From: JARRQJ01 sp963761035
GTDB taxonomy: Bacteria > Pseudomonadota > Gammaproteobacteria > DRLM01
NCBI GenBank assembly: GCA_963761035.1
Contig: CAVXFH010000002.1
Location: 248,001-312,000, forward strand
Reading direction: 5' to 3'
DNA: 64,000 bases
Shown: piece after piece, positions 47,245 through 56,250 of the stretch
Layout of the letters: the number at the start of each line of letters is the position of its first letter
How positions within the stretch are numbered: position 1 is the first letter of the stretch
The notes under the pieces: generated by a model
Told to the model about the DNA's origin: nothing
Database searches by the model: none
Seen by the model: the letters and a program-made list of their open reading frames with translations, nothing else
Position numbers and translations under genes: made by a program

Positions 47245-48132
47245 ATGATGAATTCCACCGATACCTTGGTTCTTGGTTTCCCCGAATACGCCGCTGCCGC
47301 TCGCCGCCTTGCCGGCGCCTTGAATTTCCCTTATGACGAAATGCAGCTCCACCGTTTTCCGGACGGCGAAAGCAGGGTGCGTATTCCAGCGCGGATGCCC
47401 GAGCGGCTTATTCTCTGCCGCAGCCTCGATCATCCCAACGACAAACTCATTGAGTTATTGCTGGCGGCGGAAACGGCGCGCGCAGCCGGAGCGAAACATA
47501 TCACGCTGGTGGCGCCCTATCTTTGTTACATGCGCCAAGACGCCGCCTTCCATCCCGGCGAAGCGGTGAGCCAGCGCATCATCGGCCGTTGGCTGGCAGG
47601 TCAGTTCGACACCGTAATCACCGTCGACCCCCACCTGCACCGCGTGCAGCAACTCAGTGAAATCCTGCCCGCCAAACACGCCGTCACCCTCAGCGCCGGC
47701 CCTTTAATAGCGGCCTATTTATGCAAGCATCTGGGGCAGTCCTTGCTGATCGGTCCTGACAGCGAATCGCGGCAATGGGTGGCGCAGATCGCGGCCCTGG
47801 CCGGGATGGAATATCTGATAGCGGAAAAACAACGCCTCGCGGACCGGGAAGTGCGCATCCATCTTCCTGCGCACCCTCTCAAAGGCCGAATCGCCGTCAT
47901 CGTGGATGACGTGGCAAGTACCGCCCACACCCTGGCCGCTGCCGCTCGATTGTTGCGCGACGCCGGCGCGGCGGCGATTCATTGTTGCGTTACCCACGGC
48001 CTGTTTCTTGGCGATGCGGCAATGTTATTGCGCGATTCCGGCGTCGATCGGGTTTTGAGCACCGACAGCGTGCCACATCCCTCCAATGTCATCGAACTTG
48101 CCGGCATCCTGGCCGCGGCGCTTAGAGGCTAG
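47245..48132 (+). CDS. PRPP-synthetase-like protein
   Basis: 295 residues of the ribose-phosphate pyrophosphokinase fold. Motifs: RFPDGES in place of the usual RFxDGE, VAPYLCYMRQDAAF (PPi/flexible loop), VDPHLHRVQQL (metal and ATP site) and IVDDVASTAHTL (PRPP loop). The start codon directly follows the stop of the AMP-phosphorylase gene. May act on ribose phosphates produced by that enzyme. The canonical prs gene is presumably elsewhere. Confidence 0.8.
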   Translation: MMNSTDTLVLGFPEYAAAARRLAGALNFPYDEMQLHRFPDGESRVRIPARMPERLILCRSLDHPNDKLIELLLAAETARAAGAKHITLVAPYLCYMRQDAAFHPGEAVSQRIIGRWLAGQFDTVITVDPHLHRVQQLSEILPAKHAVTLSAGPLIAAYLCKHLGQSLLIGPDSESRQWVAQIAALAGMEYLIAEKQRLADREVRIHLPAHPLKGRIAVIVDDVASTAHTLAAAARLLRDAGAAAIHCCVTHGLFLGDAAMLLRDSGVDRVLSTDSVPHPSNVIELAGILAAALRG

Positions 48133-48137
48133 GGACC

Positions 48138-48800
48138 ATGCCGTTTAACCCGCGGCAATTGATCGGCTTCGCCCTGCTCCTGGGGTTACTCCTGGCCTTC
48201 GTGCAGGCCGGCATCCTCACAATCGCCTTCGCGAAGTTGGGATTGTCGTCGCACTCGGCCTTTGTCTTGCTGTTCGCCTCCCTGTTCGGCAGCGCCGTCA
48301 ATCTGCCCATCGCCAAGATCGATGCCGAACGCCCGCCGCTGGAATCCATACCGGAACAATTGCGCGGGGTCATGGAACAAGTCTTCCGCAAATTCCAGGG
48401 CAAGACCATCATTGCGGTCAATGCGGGAGGCTGTCTGATCCCGATGATGTTTTCCTATTATTTAATCCAATTCAACCGGCTCGATCTCTTCAAGGTAATC
48501 GCGGCCACCCTCATCGTCGCCGCCGTCAGCCGCTGGGCGAGCCGCCCCGTGCCAGGGTTGGGAATCGGAATGCCGATCTTTATCGCCCCCATTACCGCCG
48601 CCCTCACCGCGGTCGGCATCGATCCCGACCAAAGCGCGCCGCTCGCCTATATTTGCGGCACGCTGGGCGTATTGATCGGCGCCGATTTGCTGCGTTTCAA
48701 GGATATCCGCAAAATGGGGGTGCCCATCGCCTCCATCGGCGGCGCCGGTACGTTTGACGGAATATTCATTACGGGGATCGTCGCCGTGTTGTTAGCCTAG
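48138..48800 (+). CDS. DUF1614-family membrane protein
   Basis: 220 residues, several membrane helices (GFALLLGLLLAFVQAGILTIAFA near the start; IPMMFSYYLIQF; AAVSRWASRPVPGLGIG; PLAYICGTLGVLIGADLL). The blocks GSAVNLPIAKI and SIGGAGTFDGIFI fit DUF1614. Function unknown. Five bases after the PRS-like gene, so in the same operon. Confidence 0.85.
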   Translation: MPFNPRQLIGFALLLGLLLAFVQAGILTIAFAKLGLSSHSAFVLLFASLFGSAVNLPIAKIDAERPPLESIPEQLRGVMEQVFRKFQGKTIIAVNAGGCLIPMMFSYYLIQFNRLDLFKVIAATLIVAAVSRWASRPVPGLGIGMPIFIAPITAALTAVGIDPDQSAPLAYICGTLGVLIGADLLRFKDIRKMGVPIASIGGAGTFDGIFITGIVAVLLA

Positions 48801-48844
48801 ATAATGTGCAAGCCGCACTATGCATACATTGAATGGGGCATGCC

Positions 48845-50008
48845 ATGACTGACCATGACTACGCGCTGGGCGAATTAAACAAGAACATCACCCTGTCGCA
48901 AAAACTGTCGTTCATACACAGCCTCATCGGCAAGCAGATCGCCGCCATTGCCCGTATATCGGTCGCGGTCTACGATCCCAAGTCCGATATATTGAAGACC
49001 TTTCTCCATAGCAGCGGCGGCGACAATCCCCTTTCCAATTACCAGGCGCCCCTCGGCGCCGTGATCTCCTTGCAGGATATCGCCCGTACCGGCAAACCGC
49101 GGGTCATCAACGATCTCGACGCACAATACCAAGGCACCGGCGAACACAGCCATAAGATGGCCAAGCAAGGCTATGGATCGAGCTATACCCTCCCCATGTA
49201 TCTCAACGATACCTTCTTCGGCTTCGTGTTCTTCAACTCTTATGAGAAAAATGCCTTCCAAAGCCCCCTGCTCCCGACCCTGGACTTATACGGCCATTTG
49301 ATATCGCTCACCGTCATCAACGAGTTGGCCGTCATCCATACTATGCTGGCGGCGGTCAGGACCGCCCGCGACATGACCGCATACCGCGACGTGGAAACCG
49401 GCGCCCACCTCGACCGCATGGCGAGTTACGCGCGCCTCATCGCCAAGACACTCGCCGTCAAGTACGATTTTAGCGACGAGTACATCGAGCATCTCTTCCT
49501 CTTCGCGCCGCTCCACGACATCGGCAAAATCAGTGTGCCGGACAGTATCCTGCACAAGCAAGGCCCGCTCGACGCGACGGAGATCGCGATTATGAAACGG
49601 CATGCTCTAAAAGGACGGGAGATCGTCGATGCCATGCTCAGCGAATTCGGCCTCAATGCTCTGCCCTATATGGAGGTATTACGCAACATCATCGAATTCC
49701 ATCACGAAAAACTGGACGCCAGCGGATATCCGCACGGTCTCAGCGACGACCGTATCCCCATCGAGGCGCGCATCATCGCGGTCGCCGATATGTTCGATGC
49801 CCTCACCAGCCGCCGTCCCTATAAGCAGGCCTGGAGCAATGAGGAAGCCTTTTCTCTGCTGCGCACTCTCTCGGGCACTAAACTGGACGCGGACTGCATC
49901 GATGCGCTGATCGCCCAAACCGACGAAGTGAATCAGATCCAGGCCCGCTTCCGCGGCGATGAAACGGTACCCATCCCGCCCGGAATAATGGATATTCCCG
50001 ATTTTTAG
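48845..50008 (+). CDS. GAF and HD-GYP domain protein
   Basis: 387 residues from MTDHDYALGE. N-terminal GAF-like sensory domain (about 20-165: ISVAVYDPKSDILK, PRVINDLDAQYQGTG). C-terminal HD-GYP domain of the kind that hydrolyses cyclic di-GMP: ETGAHLDRMASYARLIA, HDIGKISVPDSIL, and EFHHEKLDASGYPHGL containing the GYP triplet. Metal-binding HD, H and D residues are all in place. GGGGC precedes the ATG. Cytosolic; signal unknown. Confidence 0.88.
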   Translation: MTDHDYALGELNKNITLSQKLSFIHSLIGKQIAAIARISVAVYDPKSDILKTFLHSSGGDNPLSNYQAPLGAVISLQDIARTGKPRVINDLDAQYQGTGEHSHKMAKQGYGSSYTLPMYLNDTFFGFVFFNSYEKNAFQSPLLPTLDLYGHLISLTVINELAVIHTMLAAVRTARDMTAYRDVETGAHLDRMASYARLIAKTLAVKYDFSDEYIEHLFLFAPLHDIGKISVPDSILHKQGPLDATEIAIMKRHALKGREIVDAMLSEFGLNALPYMEVLRNIIEFHHEKLDASGYPHGLSDDRIPIEARIIAVADMFDALTSRRPYKQAWSNEEAFSLLRTLSGTKLDADCIDALIAQTDEVNQIQARFRGDETVPIPPGIMDIPDF

Positions 50009-50019
50009 GTTCTATATTT

Positions 50020-50865
50020 ATGACCGGAAAGTCGATCCTGATAACCGGCTGCTCCAGCGGCATCGGCCTGTGCGCGGCGGAGGGACTCAAGCGGCGAGGT
50101 TACCGGGTATTCGCCACGGCGCGCAAGCTCCAGGACGTCGCCGCACTGCGAACGAAAGGCTTGGAAGCACTGCGCCTGGATTTGGCCGACTCCCTGTCCA
50201 TTCATGAAACCGTAGAGGAGGTACTGCGACGCAGCGGCGGCGAAGTGGCTGCCTTGATCAACAACGGCGGCTACGGCCAAGCCGGGGCGGTGGAGGACTT
50301 GAGCCGCGCCGTTTTGCGCGCGCAATTCGAGACCAATTTGTTCGGTGGCGTCGAACTCACCAATCGCGTCCTCCCGGCGATGCGCGCCCAAGGCCACGGC
50401 CGCATTATCCAGATCAGTTCTATCCTGGGCTTGGCGGCCTTGCCTTACCGCGGCGCCTACAATGCGAGCAAGTTCGCTCTCGAGGGAATAAGCGATACTT
50501 TGCGTCTGGAATTGGCGGGCAGCGGCATCCATGTCAGCCTCATCGAACCCGGCCCCATCAAGAGCCGGTTTCGCGCCAATTCCCTGGAGATGTTCAAGCG
50601 CCATATCGACGCTACTCACAGCGCGCATCGCGACAAATACCAAGGGGTACTGCGTCGCCTTGAAAAGGCCGGACCGGTAACGGCCTTCGCACTGCCTCCC
50701 GAGGCGGTGTTGCAACGCATTATCCATGCCCTGGAGAATCCGCGCCCCAGGATTCGTTATTACGTCACCCTGCCGACGTACGTGTTCGCCGCCCTGCGCC
50801 GCTTCCTTCCCTATTCCCTGCTCGATCGGGCGATGTTGGCGATCAGCCGGAATGAAAATAAATAA
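50020..50865 (+). CDS. Short-chain dehydrogenase/reductase
   Basis: 281 residues with a classical SDR Rossmann fold: TGCSSGIG (nucleotide binding), NNGGYG, catalytic Ser in QISSILG, and YNASK (Tyr-x-x-x-Lys). The C-terminal part (FALPPEAVLQRIIHALENPRPRIRYYV) fits the branch that acts on lipids or steroids, but the substrate is unknown. Starts 11 bases after the HD-GYP gene. Confidence 0.88.
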   Translation: MTGKSILITGCSSGIGLCAAEGLKRRGYRVFATARKLQDVAALRTKGLEALRLDLADSLSIHETVEEVLRRSGGEVAALINNGGYGQAGAVEDLSRAVLRAQFETNLFGGVELTNRVLPAMRAQGHGRIIQISSILGLAALPYRGAYNASKFALEGISDTLRLELAGSGIHVSLIEPGPIKSRFRANSLEMFKRHIDATHSAHRDKYQGVLRRLEKAGPVTAFALPPEAVLQRIIHALENPRPRIRYYVTLPTYVFAALRRFLPYSLLDRAMLAISRNENK

Positions 50866-51024
50866 CGGCGCATTGAAACAGGGCAAGTCCCTCGTACGGG
50901 AATTTTTATTAATCCAGCGGCATTCCGGCACTTTCTTCTTTACTCTTTCTTCTTTCCTCTGTTTAATTTAAATTCGTTACTTACTCAAGTTATTTATGTG
51001 CTTTCGTTCAAGAACGGATTACTA

Positions 51025-53808
51025 ATGGCCGCCAACAGTTTCAAATCGCTCGCCACCCTGCGCCACAAAGGCAAACACTACCGCTATCACTCCCTCCCGG
51101 CCCTGTTCAAGGGCGGACACAAAACGGTGGCCAGGCTGCCCTTCTCCATCAAGATCCTCCTGGAAAACCTGTTGCGCAATGAAGACGGCGTCGCGGTCAA
51201 GAAGAGCGATATCGAGGCGGTAATCCGCTGGAAAGCCAAGGCCGAACCGGACAAGGAAATCTTCTTCATGCCGGCGCGGGTGGTGCTGCAGGATTTCACC
51301 GGCGTGCCGGCGGTGGCCGATCTGGCGGCGATGCGCGCCGCACTCAAGCGGCTGGGCGGCAATCCCAAGCGCATCAATCCCTACACCCCCGCCGACCTGG
51401 TCATCGACCACTCGGTCCAGGTCGACCATTACGGCAGCGCCGGCGCCTTGCACGCTAATTCCGAGCTGGAGATGCAGCGCAACCGCGAGCGTTATCAATT
51501 CTTGAAGTGGGGACAGGGCGCCTTCGACAATTTCCGCGTAGTCCCACCGGACAGCGGCATCGTTCACCAAGTCAATCTCGAATTCCTGGCGCCGCTGACC
51601 ATGTCCGTCAAAAAAGGCGGCGAAAATTGGCTGTATCCCGACACGGTGATCGGCACGGATTCCCACACCACCATGATCAACGGGCTGGGCGTATTGGGCT
51701 GGGGCGTGGGCGGCATCGAGGCGGAGGCGGCGTTGCTGGGCCAGCCCAGTTCCATGCTGATCCCCCAGGTAGTCGGCTTCAAGCTGAGCGGCAAACCGGC
51801 GGCGGGCATCACGGCCACCGACATTGTCCTCACCGTCACCCAAGTGCTGCGCAAGCACGGCGTGGTCGGAAAGTTCGTGGAGTTCTACGGCCCCGGCCTC
51901 GCCCATCTCGCCCTGGCCGACCGCGCCACCATCGCCAATATGGCGCCGGAATACGGCGCGACCTGCGGCATCTTTCCGGTGGACGAAAAGACCACCGCCT
52001 ATCTGCGCCTCACCGGCCGCGATAAACAGGCGGAATTGGCTGAAGCCTATTATAAGGCCCAGGACCTGTGGTACGAACCCAAACTAGCCGAACCGACTTA
52101 CAGCCAGGTGATCAAGTTCGATCTCGGCCAAGTCGAACCCAGCCTGGCCGGACCGTCGCGGCCTCAGGATCGCGCCTCGCTCACGGGTGTGCGCGCCTCT
52201 TTCCGTCAGATGCTGGTCAATCAACTGGAACGACAAGGAAAGACCCTCGACAAGGACCAGCGCGACCGCTGGCTGGCCGACGGCGGCAGTCTGATGGTGG
52301 CGCCGGAGTTGACCGGGCGGCGGGTAGAACAAGGCAACGTCTTCGACGTGTGCATGCCGGTACGCCAACCCGATGGCGTCTCTTACCACCTCTGCCACGG
52401 CTCGGTGGTGATCGCCGCCATCACCTCCTGCACCAACACCTCCAATCCGGCAGTGCTGATGGCCGCCGGCCTGCTGGCGCGCAATGCGGTGTGCCGCGGT
52501 TTGCAAGTCAAACCCTGGGTCAAAACCAGCCTCGCCCCCGGCTCGCGGGTAGTGACCGAATACCTCGGTGCCGCCGGTTTGTTGCCCTATCTCGAGGCGC
52601 TGCGCTTCCATGTGGTGGGCTACGGCTGCACCACCTGTATCGGCAATAGCGGACCGCTGCCGCCGCACATCGCCACGGCGGTAAAGGACGGCGACCTTGC
52701 CGTGGCCGCGGTGTTGTCGGGAAATCGCAATTTCGAAGGCCGGGTCAATGCGCAGGTGCGCGCCAATTATCTTGCCTCGCCGCCATTGGTGGTGGCCTAT
52801 GCCCTGGCCGGCAATCTCAACCTCGACCTCACTCGCGACCCTTTGGGCCACGATCCCAGCGGGACGCCGGTGTACCTCAAGGATATCTGGCCCGGCCAAG
52901 CGGAAATCGAGGCGATCGTCAGTCAATACGTCACCCGCGCCCAATTCCAAAACAACTACAAAAAAGTCTTCGACGGCGACAAGGCCTGGAACACTCTCAG
53001 GTCGCCCAAGGGCGAGCTGTTTAAATGGGAGAAAAATTCTACTTATATAAAAAAGCCGCCGTTCTTCACCGGCATCACGCGCCAAGCGCCGCCGCTCGAC
53101 GACATTAGCGGCGCGCGGGTGCTGGCCAGGCTCGGCGATTCTGTGACCACCGACCACATCTCGCCCGCCGGTTCCATCGGCCGCACCACGCCGGCAGGAC
53201 AATATCTCATCGCGCAGGGCGTCGATCCCAAGGACTTCAACTCCTACGGCGCGCGGCGCGGCAATCACGAGGTAATGATCCGCGGCACCTTTGCCAACAT
53301 CCGCTTGCGCAATCTGCTTGCGCCCGGTACCGAGGGCGGCGTCACCCGCCATCTACCCGACGGCGAACAGATGTCGATATACGACGCGGCGATGAAATAC
53401 CAGGCGAGCAACACGCCACTAATCGTGATCGCCGGCAAAGAATACGGCACCGGCTCGTCGCGCGATTGGGCGGCCAAGGGCACGCTGTTGCTCGGCATCC
53501 GCGCGGTAATTGTTGAGAGTTTTGAACGTATCCATCGCTCCAACCTGGTGGGCATGGGGGTGTTGCCGCTGCAATTCATGTCGGGCGAGACCGCGGAGAG
53601 CCTGGGGTTGAACGGTGAAGAAACCTACGATATCGCCGGTCTCAGTGCGATCAAGCCGGGCCAGCGCCTGCAGGTTAAGGCCACCACGCCTTCGGGCGAG
53701 GCAAAGATGTTTACGGCGCAATCGCGCATCGACACCGCAAATGAAGTGGAATACTTCCGCCACGGCGGCATCCTGCCGTACGTGCTGCGGCAGGCGCTGG
53801 AGAAATGA
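51025..53808 (+). CDS. acnA: Aconitate hydratase A
   Basis: 927 residues, 4Fe-4S isomerase converting citrate to isocitrate. Cluster cysteines are in TSCTNTSNP and YGCTTCIGNSG, with VIGTDSHTTMINGLGVLGWGVGGIEAE and the swivelling domain GKEYGTGSSRDWAAKG. Translated from the ATG at 51025; a GTG at 50998 would add nine residues with no benefit. AcnA rather than AcnB by domain order. Last typical housekeeping gene before the composition change. Confidence 0.95.
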   Translation: MAANSFKSLATLRHKGKHYRYHSLPALFKGGHKTVARLPFSIKILLENLLRNEDGVAVKKSDIEAVIRWKAKAEPDKEIFFMPARVVLQDFTGVPAVADLAAMRAALKRLGGNPKRINPYTPADLVIDHSVQVDHYGSAGALHANSELEMQRNRERYQFLKWGQGAFDNFRVVPPDSGIVHQVNLEFLAPLTMSVKKGGENWLYPDTVIGTDSHTTMINGLGVLGWGVGGIEAEAALLGQPSSMLIPQVVGFKLSGKPAAGITATDIVLTVTQVLRKHGVVGKFVEFYGPGLAHLALADRATIANMAPEYGATCGIFPVDEKTTAYLRLTGRDKQAELAEAYYKAQDLWYEPKLAEPTYSQVIKFDLGQVEPSLAGPSRPQDRASLTGVRASFRQMLVNQLERQGKTLDKDQRDRWLADGGSLMVAPELTGRRVEQGNVFDVCMPVRQPDGVSYHLCHGSVVIAAITSCTNTSNPAVLMAAGLLARNAVCRGLQVKPWVKTSLAPGSRVVTEYLGAAGLLPYLEALRFHVVGYGCTTCIGNSGPLPPHIATAVKDGDLAVAAVLSGNRNFEGRVNAQVRANYLASPPLVVAYALAGNLNLDLTRDPLGHDPSGTPVYLKDIWPGQAEIEAIVSQYVTRAQFQNNYKKVFDGDKAWNTLRSPKGELFKWEKNSTYIKKPPFFTGITRQAPPLDDISGARVLARLGDSVTTDHISPAGSIGRTTPAGQYLIAQGVDPKDFNSYGARRGNHEVMIRGTFANIRLRNLLAPGTEGGVTRHLPDGEQMSIYDAAMKYQASNTPLIVIAGKEYGTGSSRDWAAKGTLLLGIRAVIVESFERIHRSNLVGMGVLPLQFMSGETAESLGLNGEETYDIAGLSAIKPGQRLQVKATTPSGEAKMFTAQSRIDTANEVEYFRHGGILPYVLRQALEK

Positions 53809-53840
53809 AGGCTGTTGTTTCCCGGCAGTTTTGATTACGG

Positions 53841-53871
53841 GAATGCGGCCGGCATTGAGCCGGCCGTATTC
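53841..53871 (+). terminator. Hairpin after acnA
   Basis: 13-base stem (one G-U) from GAATGCGGCCGGC (53841-53853) with GCCGGCCGTATTC (53859-53871), 5-base loop; 33 bases past the acnA stop. No T run follows on the plus strand, so an incomplete intrinsic terminator or a transcript-protecting hairpin. Confidence 0.5.
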
Positions 53872-54151
53872 ACAACGAAGTTCAATCTATCACTTTCCGG
53901 ATAGGTGAGGGTCCCGGCACTAGCGGGCACACCCGCGTCAAATCGATTCCTTTCGTTATCTCACTTCACTTGGCAAACGGGCGGCGTCCATGACTGAAGG
54001 ACATTAGAAAGAGTCACATGCCGCGCCATCGGCGCCAGCACATCTCTCTCGTCTATACAGTAAAAACGTATTGTTTCAATAATTAACTGTTGCAAACCGC
54101 TTTATAGTTGATTATTGTCTATTGAAAAGCGGTTCTTCAGGGAAAAATGTA
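53872..54151. other. Region upstream of the ThDP enzyme gene
   Basis: 280 bases without a gene, changing from GC-rich to AT-rich from left to right. It contains the promoter candidate at 54090-54118. Confidence 0.45.
54090..54118 (+). promoter_or_regulatory. Putative sigma70 promoter of the ThDP-TonB-CS operon
   Basis: TTGCAA (54090-54095), 17-base spacer, TATTGT (54113-54118), 34 bases before the likely GTG start. Four of six matches at each hexamer. Confidence 0.4.
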
Positions 54152-56101
54152 GTGCAATACCAAGACCCCCTCGAGATAAAGAACAACGACGAAACAGCCC
54201 ATCGCTCCGCTACCGCGGCGGATCTCATCCTGCATTACCTCGAACAAATCGGCGTGGAATACGTCTTCGGGATCCCCGGGGGCGGTATCGAACCCTTCTA
54301 TAATGCACTGGCGCGCAGTCAACGCCGCGGCGGACCCCGTGCAATAGTAGCACGCCACGAATCCGGCGCCGCCTTCATGGCGGACGGCTATGCGCGCGAA
54401 TCCGGTAAATTGGGCGTTTGCTGCGCCACTACCGGTCCCGGCGCTACCAACATGATCACCGGCGTGGCCTCGGCGTACATGGATCACACTCCCCTGCTGG
54501 CGATCACCGCCCAGACATCGCTGAAGACATTTGGTAGAGGGGCCGCTCAAGAGTCAAGCTGTACCGGCATTAATACTGTGGCCATGTATCAGCATTGCAC
54601 CCGTTACAACACGCTGGTATCCCATGTCGAACAACTAGAAAGAAAGCTGATCAGTGCCATTACGACTGCCACGCACCCGCCTTATGGCCCTGCACACCTC
54701 AGCATCCCCATCGACGTCTTACGGGCGCCGCTTACATTTGATCCATCCTTTAATCTAGGTGCATTGCTAATCCCCTCTCATGCAGTGGATGGTGAGGCAG
54801 TATCTCAGCTTTACCGCACGCTAATGAGCGCTCGTTTCCCTATTTTTATCGTGGGCGCCAATGCTGGTAAAGCAGTCGATTTAATTTTGGAATTGGCCAT
54901 CCTAATCGACGCTCAAGTAGTTACAACTCCAGACGGAAAAGGCTTGGTCAGCTCTTACCATCCCCAGTATCGTGGTATATACGGACTTGCGGGCCATACC
55001 ACTGCGCATGCTCTTGTTAAAAGCAAGTCTGTAGATGCAGTTTTAGCAATAGGATTGAATCTCGATGAACAAGCGACCAATGGTTGGGAACCCAGCACAT
55101 TAATCAGCGATAAAACTACATTTATTGACGCTACGCCTCTCTATTTTTCACGATCGCCCGTTGGCCGCCACTACTTCATTGGCAACATCAAGGATCTTTT
55201 TGAGCGATTGTTATTGCGCTTTCATAATATCCGCAGACAAGATCGTAGCGTAGCTCCTTGGGAACAAACGAAAGGGGCTCAACTAAGGGATTTCCCTGTC
55301 ATTCCTTTCGAACGCCGCTTCAATAATCGTCGGCGGGACCGCTCTACTGCCACATTCGAAGGGGTGTCATATCTCCATGCAAAAGAGCGCCGTTTGGAGA
55401 TCGATCGCCGCACCACCCAAGTTCCCCCTCCCGTTGTTCGCAGATTTAAACTAAAGGATGAAGACAAATACCATTCAGAAAGCGTGCCGATCAAACCGCA
55501 ACGTTTAATGTACGACCTATCCCGTTTATTTCCGCCTACCACGCGATTTTTGGCGGACATCGGCAACAGTTTTTTATGGGTGATCCATTATTTGCACCCT
55601 AATAATCGACGCATTATAGGAAATCGCCTTTCTACTACAGGTACTATCCATTTGGGAATGGGCTTTGCTTCCATGAGCTGGGCCATTGGCGCTGCGGCAG
55701 GCACAGCCCTGGCCGCACGAGGCATGCCGGTCGTGTGCATAACCGGTGACGGTTCTATGTTAATGAGCGGTCAGGAACTTACAACTGCCGTGCAGGAGAA
55801 GCTCACAGTGATCTTCGTCGTCCTAAATGATGCTGCCTATGGTACTGTCAAACATGGTCAACAGATGGCGGGTGCGGAATTAATTGGCTTTGACCTACCT
55901 CGCGTCGATTTCGTGGCATACGCGAAATCCATGGGGGCATCGGCTTATTTGATACAGTCTCCTCAAGACATGATCGACTTGAATATTTCCGCAATGTGCA
56001 AGCGCGCCGGCCCGACGGTGCTTGACGTTCATATCGACCCCGACGAAATCCCCCCTCTAGAGGAGCGAATAAATATGTTGAAATCGGACATGTCTGCATA
56101 A
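54152..56101 (+). CDS. Acetolactate-synthase-like ThDP-dependent enzyme with an Arg-rich insertion
   Basis: 649 residues, GTG start chosen because AGGGA stands at correct spacing (an in-frame TTG at 54122 would add ten residues). The three ThDP domains are present: Pyr domain with FGIPGGG and RHESGAAFMADGYAR (the catalytic Glu), the middle domain, and the PP domain with GDGSMLMSG ending in LND for Mg/ThDP. Acetolactate synthases are about 560; the extra length is an insertion at about residues 360-443 with repeated RR and DR motifs (FERRFNNRRRDRST, KERRLEIDRR). Probably decarboxylates a 2-oxo acid and ligates another; substrate unknown. First gene of the accessory cluster. Confidence 0.8.
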   Translation: MQYQDPLEIKNNDETAHRSATAADLILHYLEQIGVEYVFGIPGGGIEPFYNALARSQRRGGPRAIVARHESGAAFMADGYARESGKLGVCCATTGPGATNMITGVASAYMDHTPLLAITAQTSLKTFGRGAAQESSCTGINTVAMYQHCTRYNTLVSHVEQLERKLISAITTATHPPYGPAHLSIPIDVLRAPLTFDPSFNLGALLIPSHAVDGEAVSQLYRTLMSARFPIFIVGANAGKAVDLILELAILIDAQVVTTPDGKGLVSSYHPQYRGIYGLAGHTTAHALVKSKSVDAVLAIGLNLDEQATNGWEPSTLISDKTTFIDATPLYFSRSPVGRHYFIGNIKDLFERLLLRFHNIRRQDRSVAPWEQTKGAQLRDFPVIPFERRFNNRRRDRSTATFEGVSYLHAKERRLEIDRRTTQVPPPVVRRFKLKDEDKYHSESVPIKPQRLMYDLSRLFPPTTRFLADIGNSFLWVIHYLHPNNRRIIGNRLSTTGTIHLGMGFASMSWAIGAAAGTALAARGMPVVCITGDGSMLMSGQELTTAVQEKLTVIFVVLNDAAYGTVKHGQQMAGAELIGFDLPRVDFVAYAKSMGASAYLIQSPQDMIDLNISAMCKRAGPTVLDVHIDPDEIPPLEERINMLKSDMSA

Positions 56102-56120
56102 CCTATAATATCAAACCAAC

Positions 56121-56158
56121 ACCAATTGGTCGATGTATGATGAAATAGGCTCATACAT
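56121..56158 (+). promoter_or_regulatory. Two dyads upstream of the TonB receptor gene
   Basis: A perfect palindrome ACCAATTGGT (56121-56130) is followed by an 8-base hairpin ATGTATGA (56133-56140) with TCATACAT (56151-56158), 10-base loop. About 110 bases before the receptor start; TTGTCA with TAAAAA (56171-56200) may be a promoter. Possible operator or weak attenuator. Confidence 0.35.
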
Positions 56159-56250
56159 TTAGGGTGCAAATTGTCAAACATTTAGGCCTTTAATTAAAAA
56201 ACTAACGGACGATAACCTCGTATCATAGGGAAATAAAAGGATCGAGGTAC

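Noticed and set aside
51022..51906. 294-codon frame antisense to acnA start
   Set aside because: Composition typical of antisense shadow; no start signal.
52084..53352. 422-codon open frame antisense to acnA
   Set aside because: Shadow of a GC-rich codon-biased gene; no recognisable protein, no ribosome site, and acnA itself is clearly coding.
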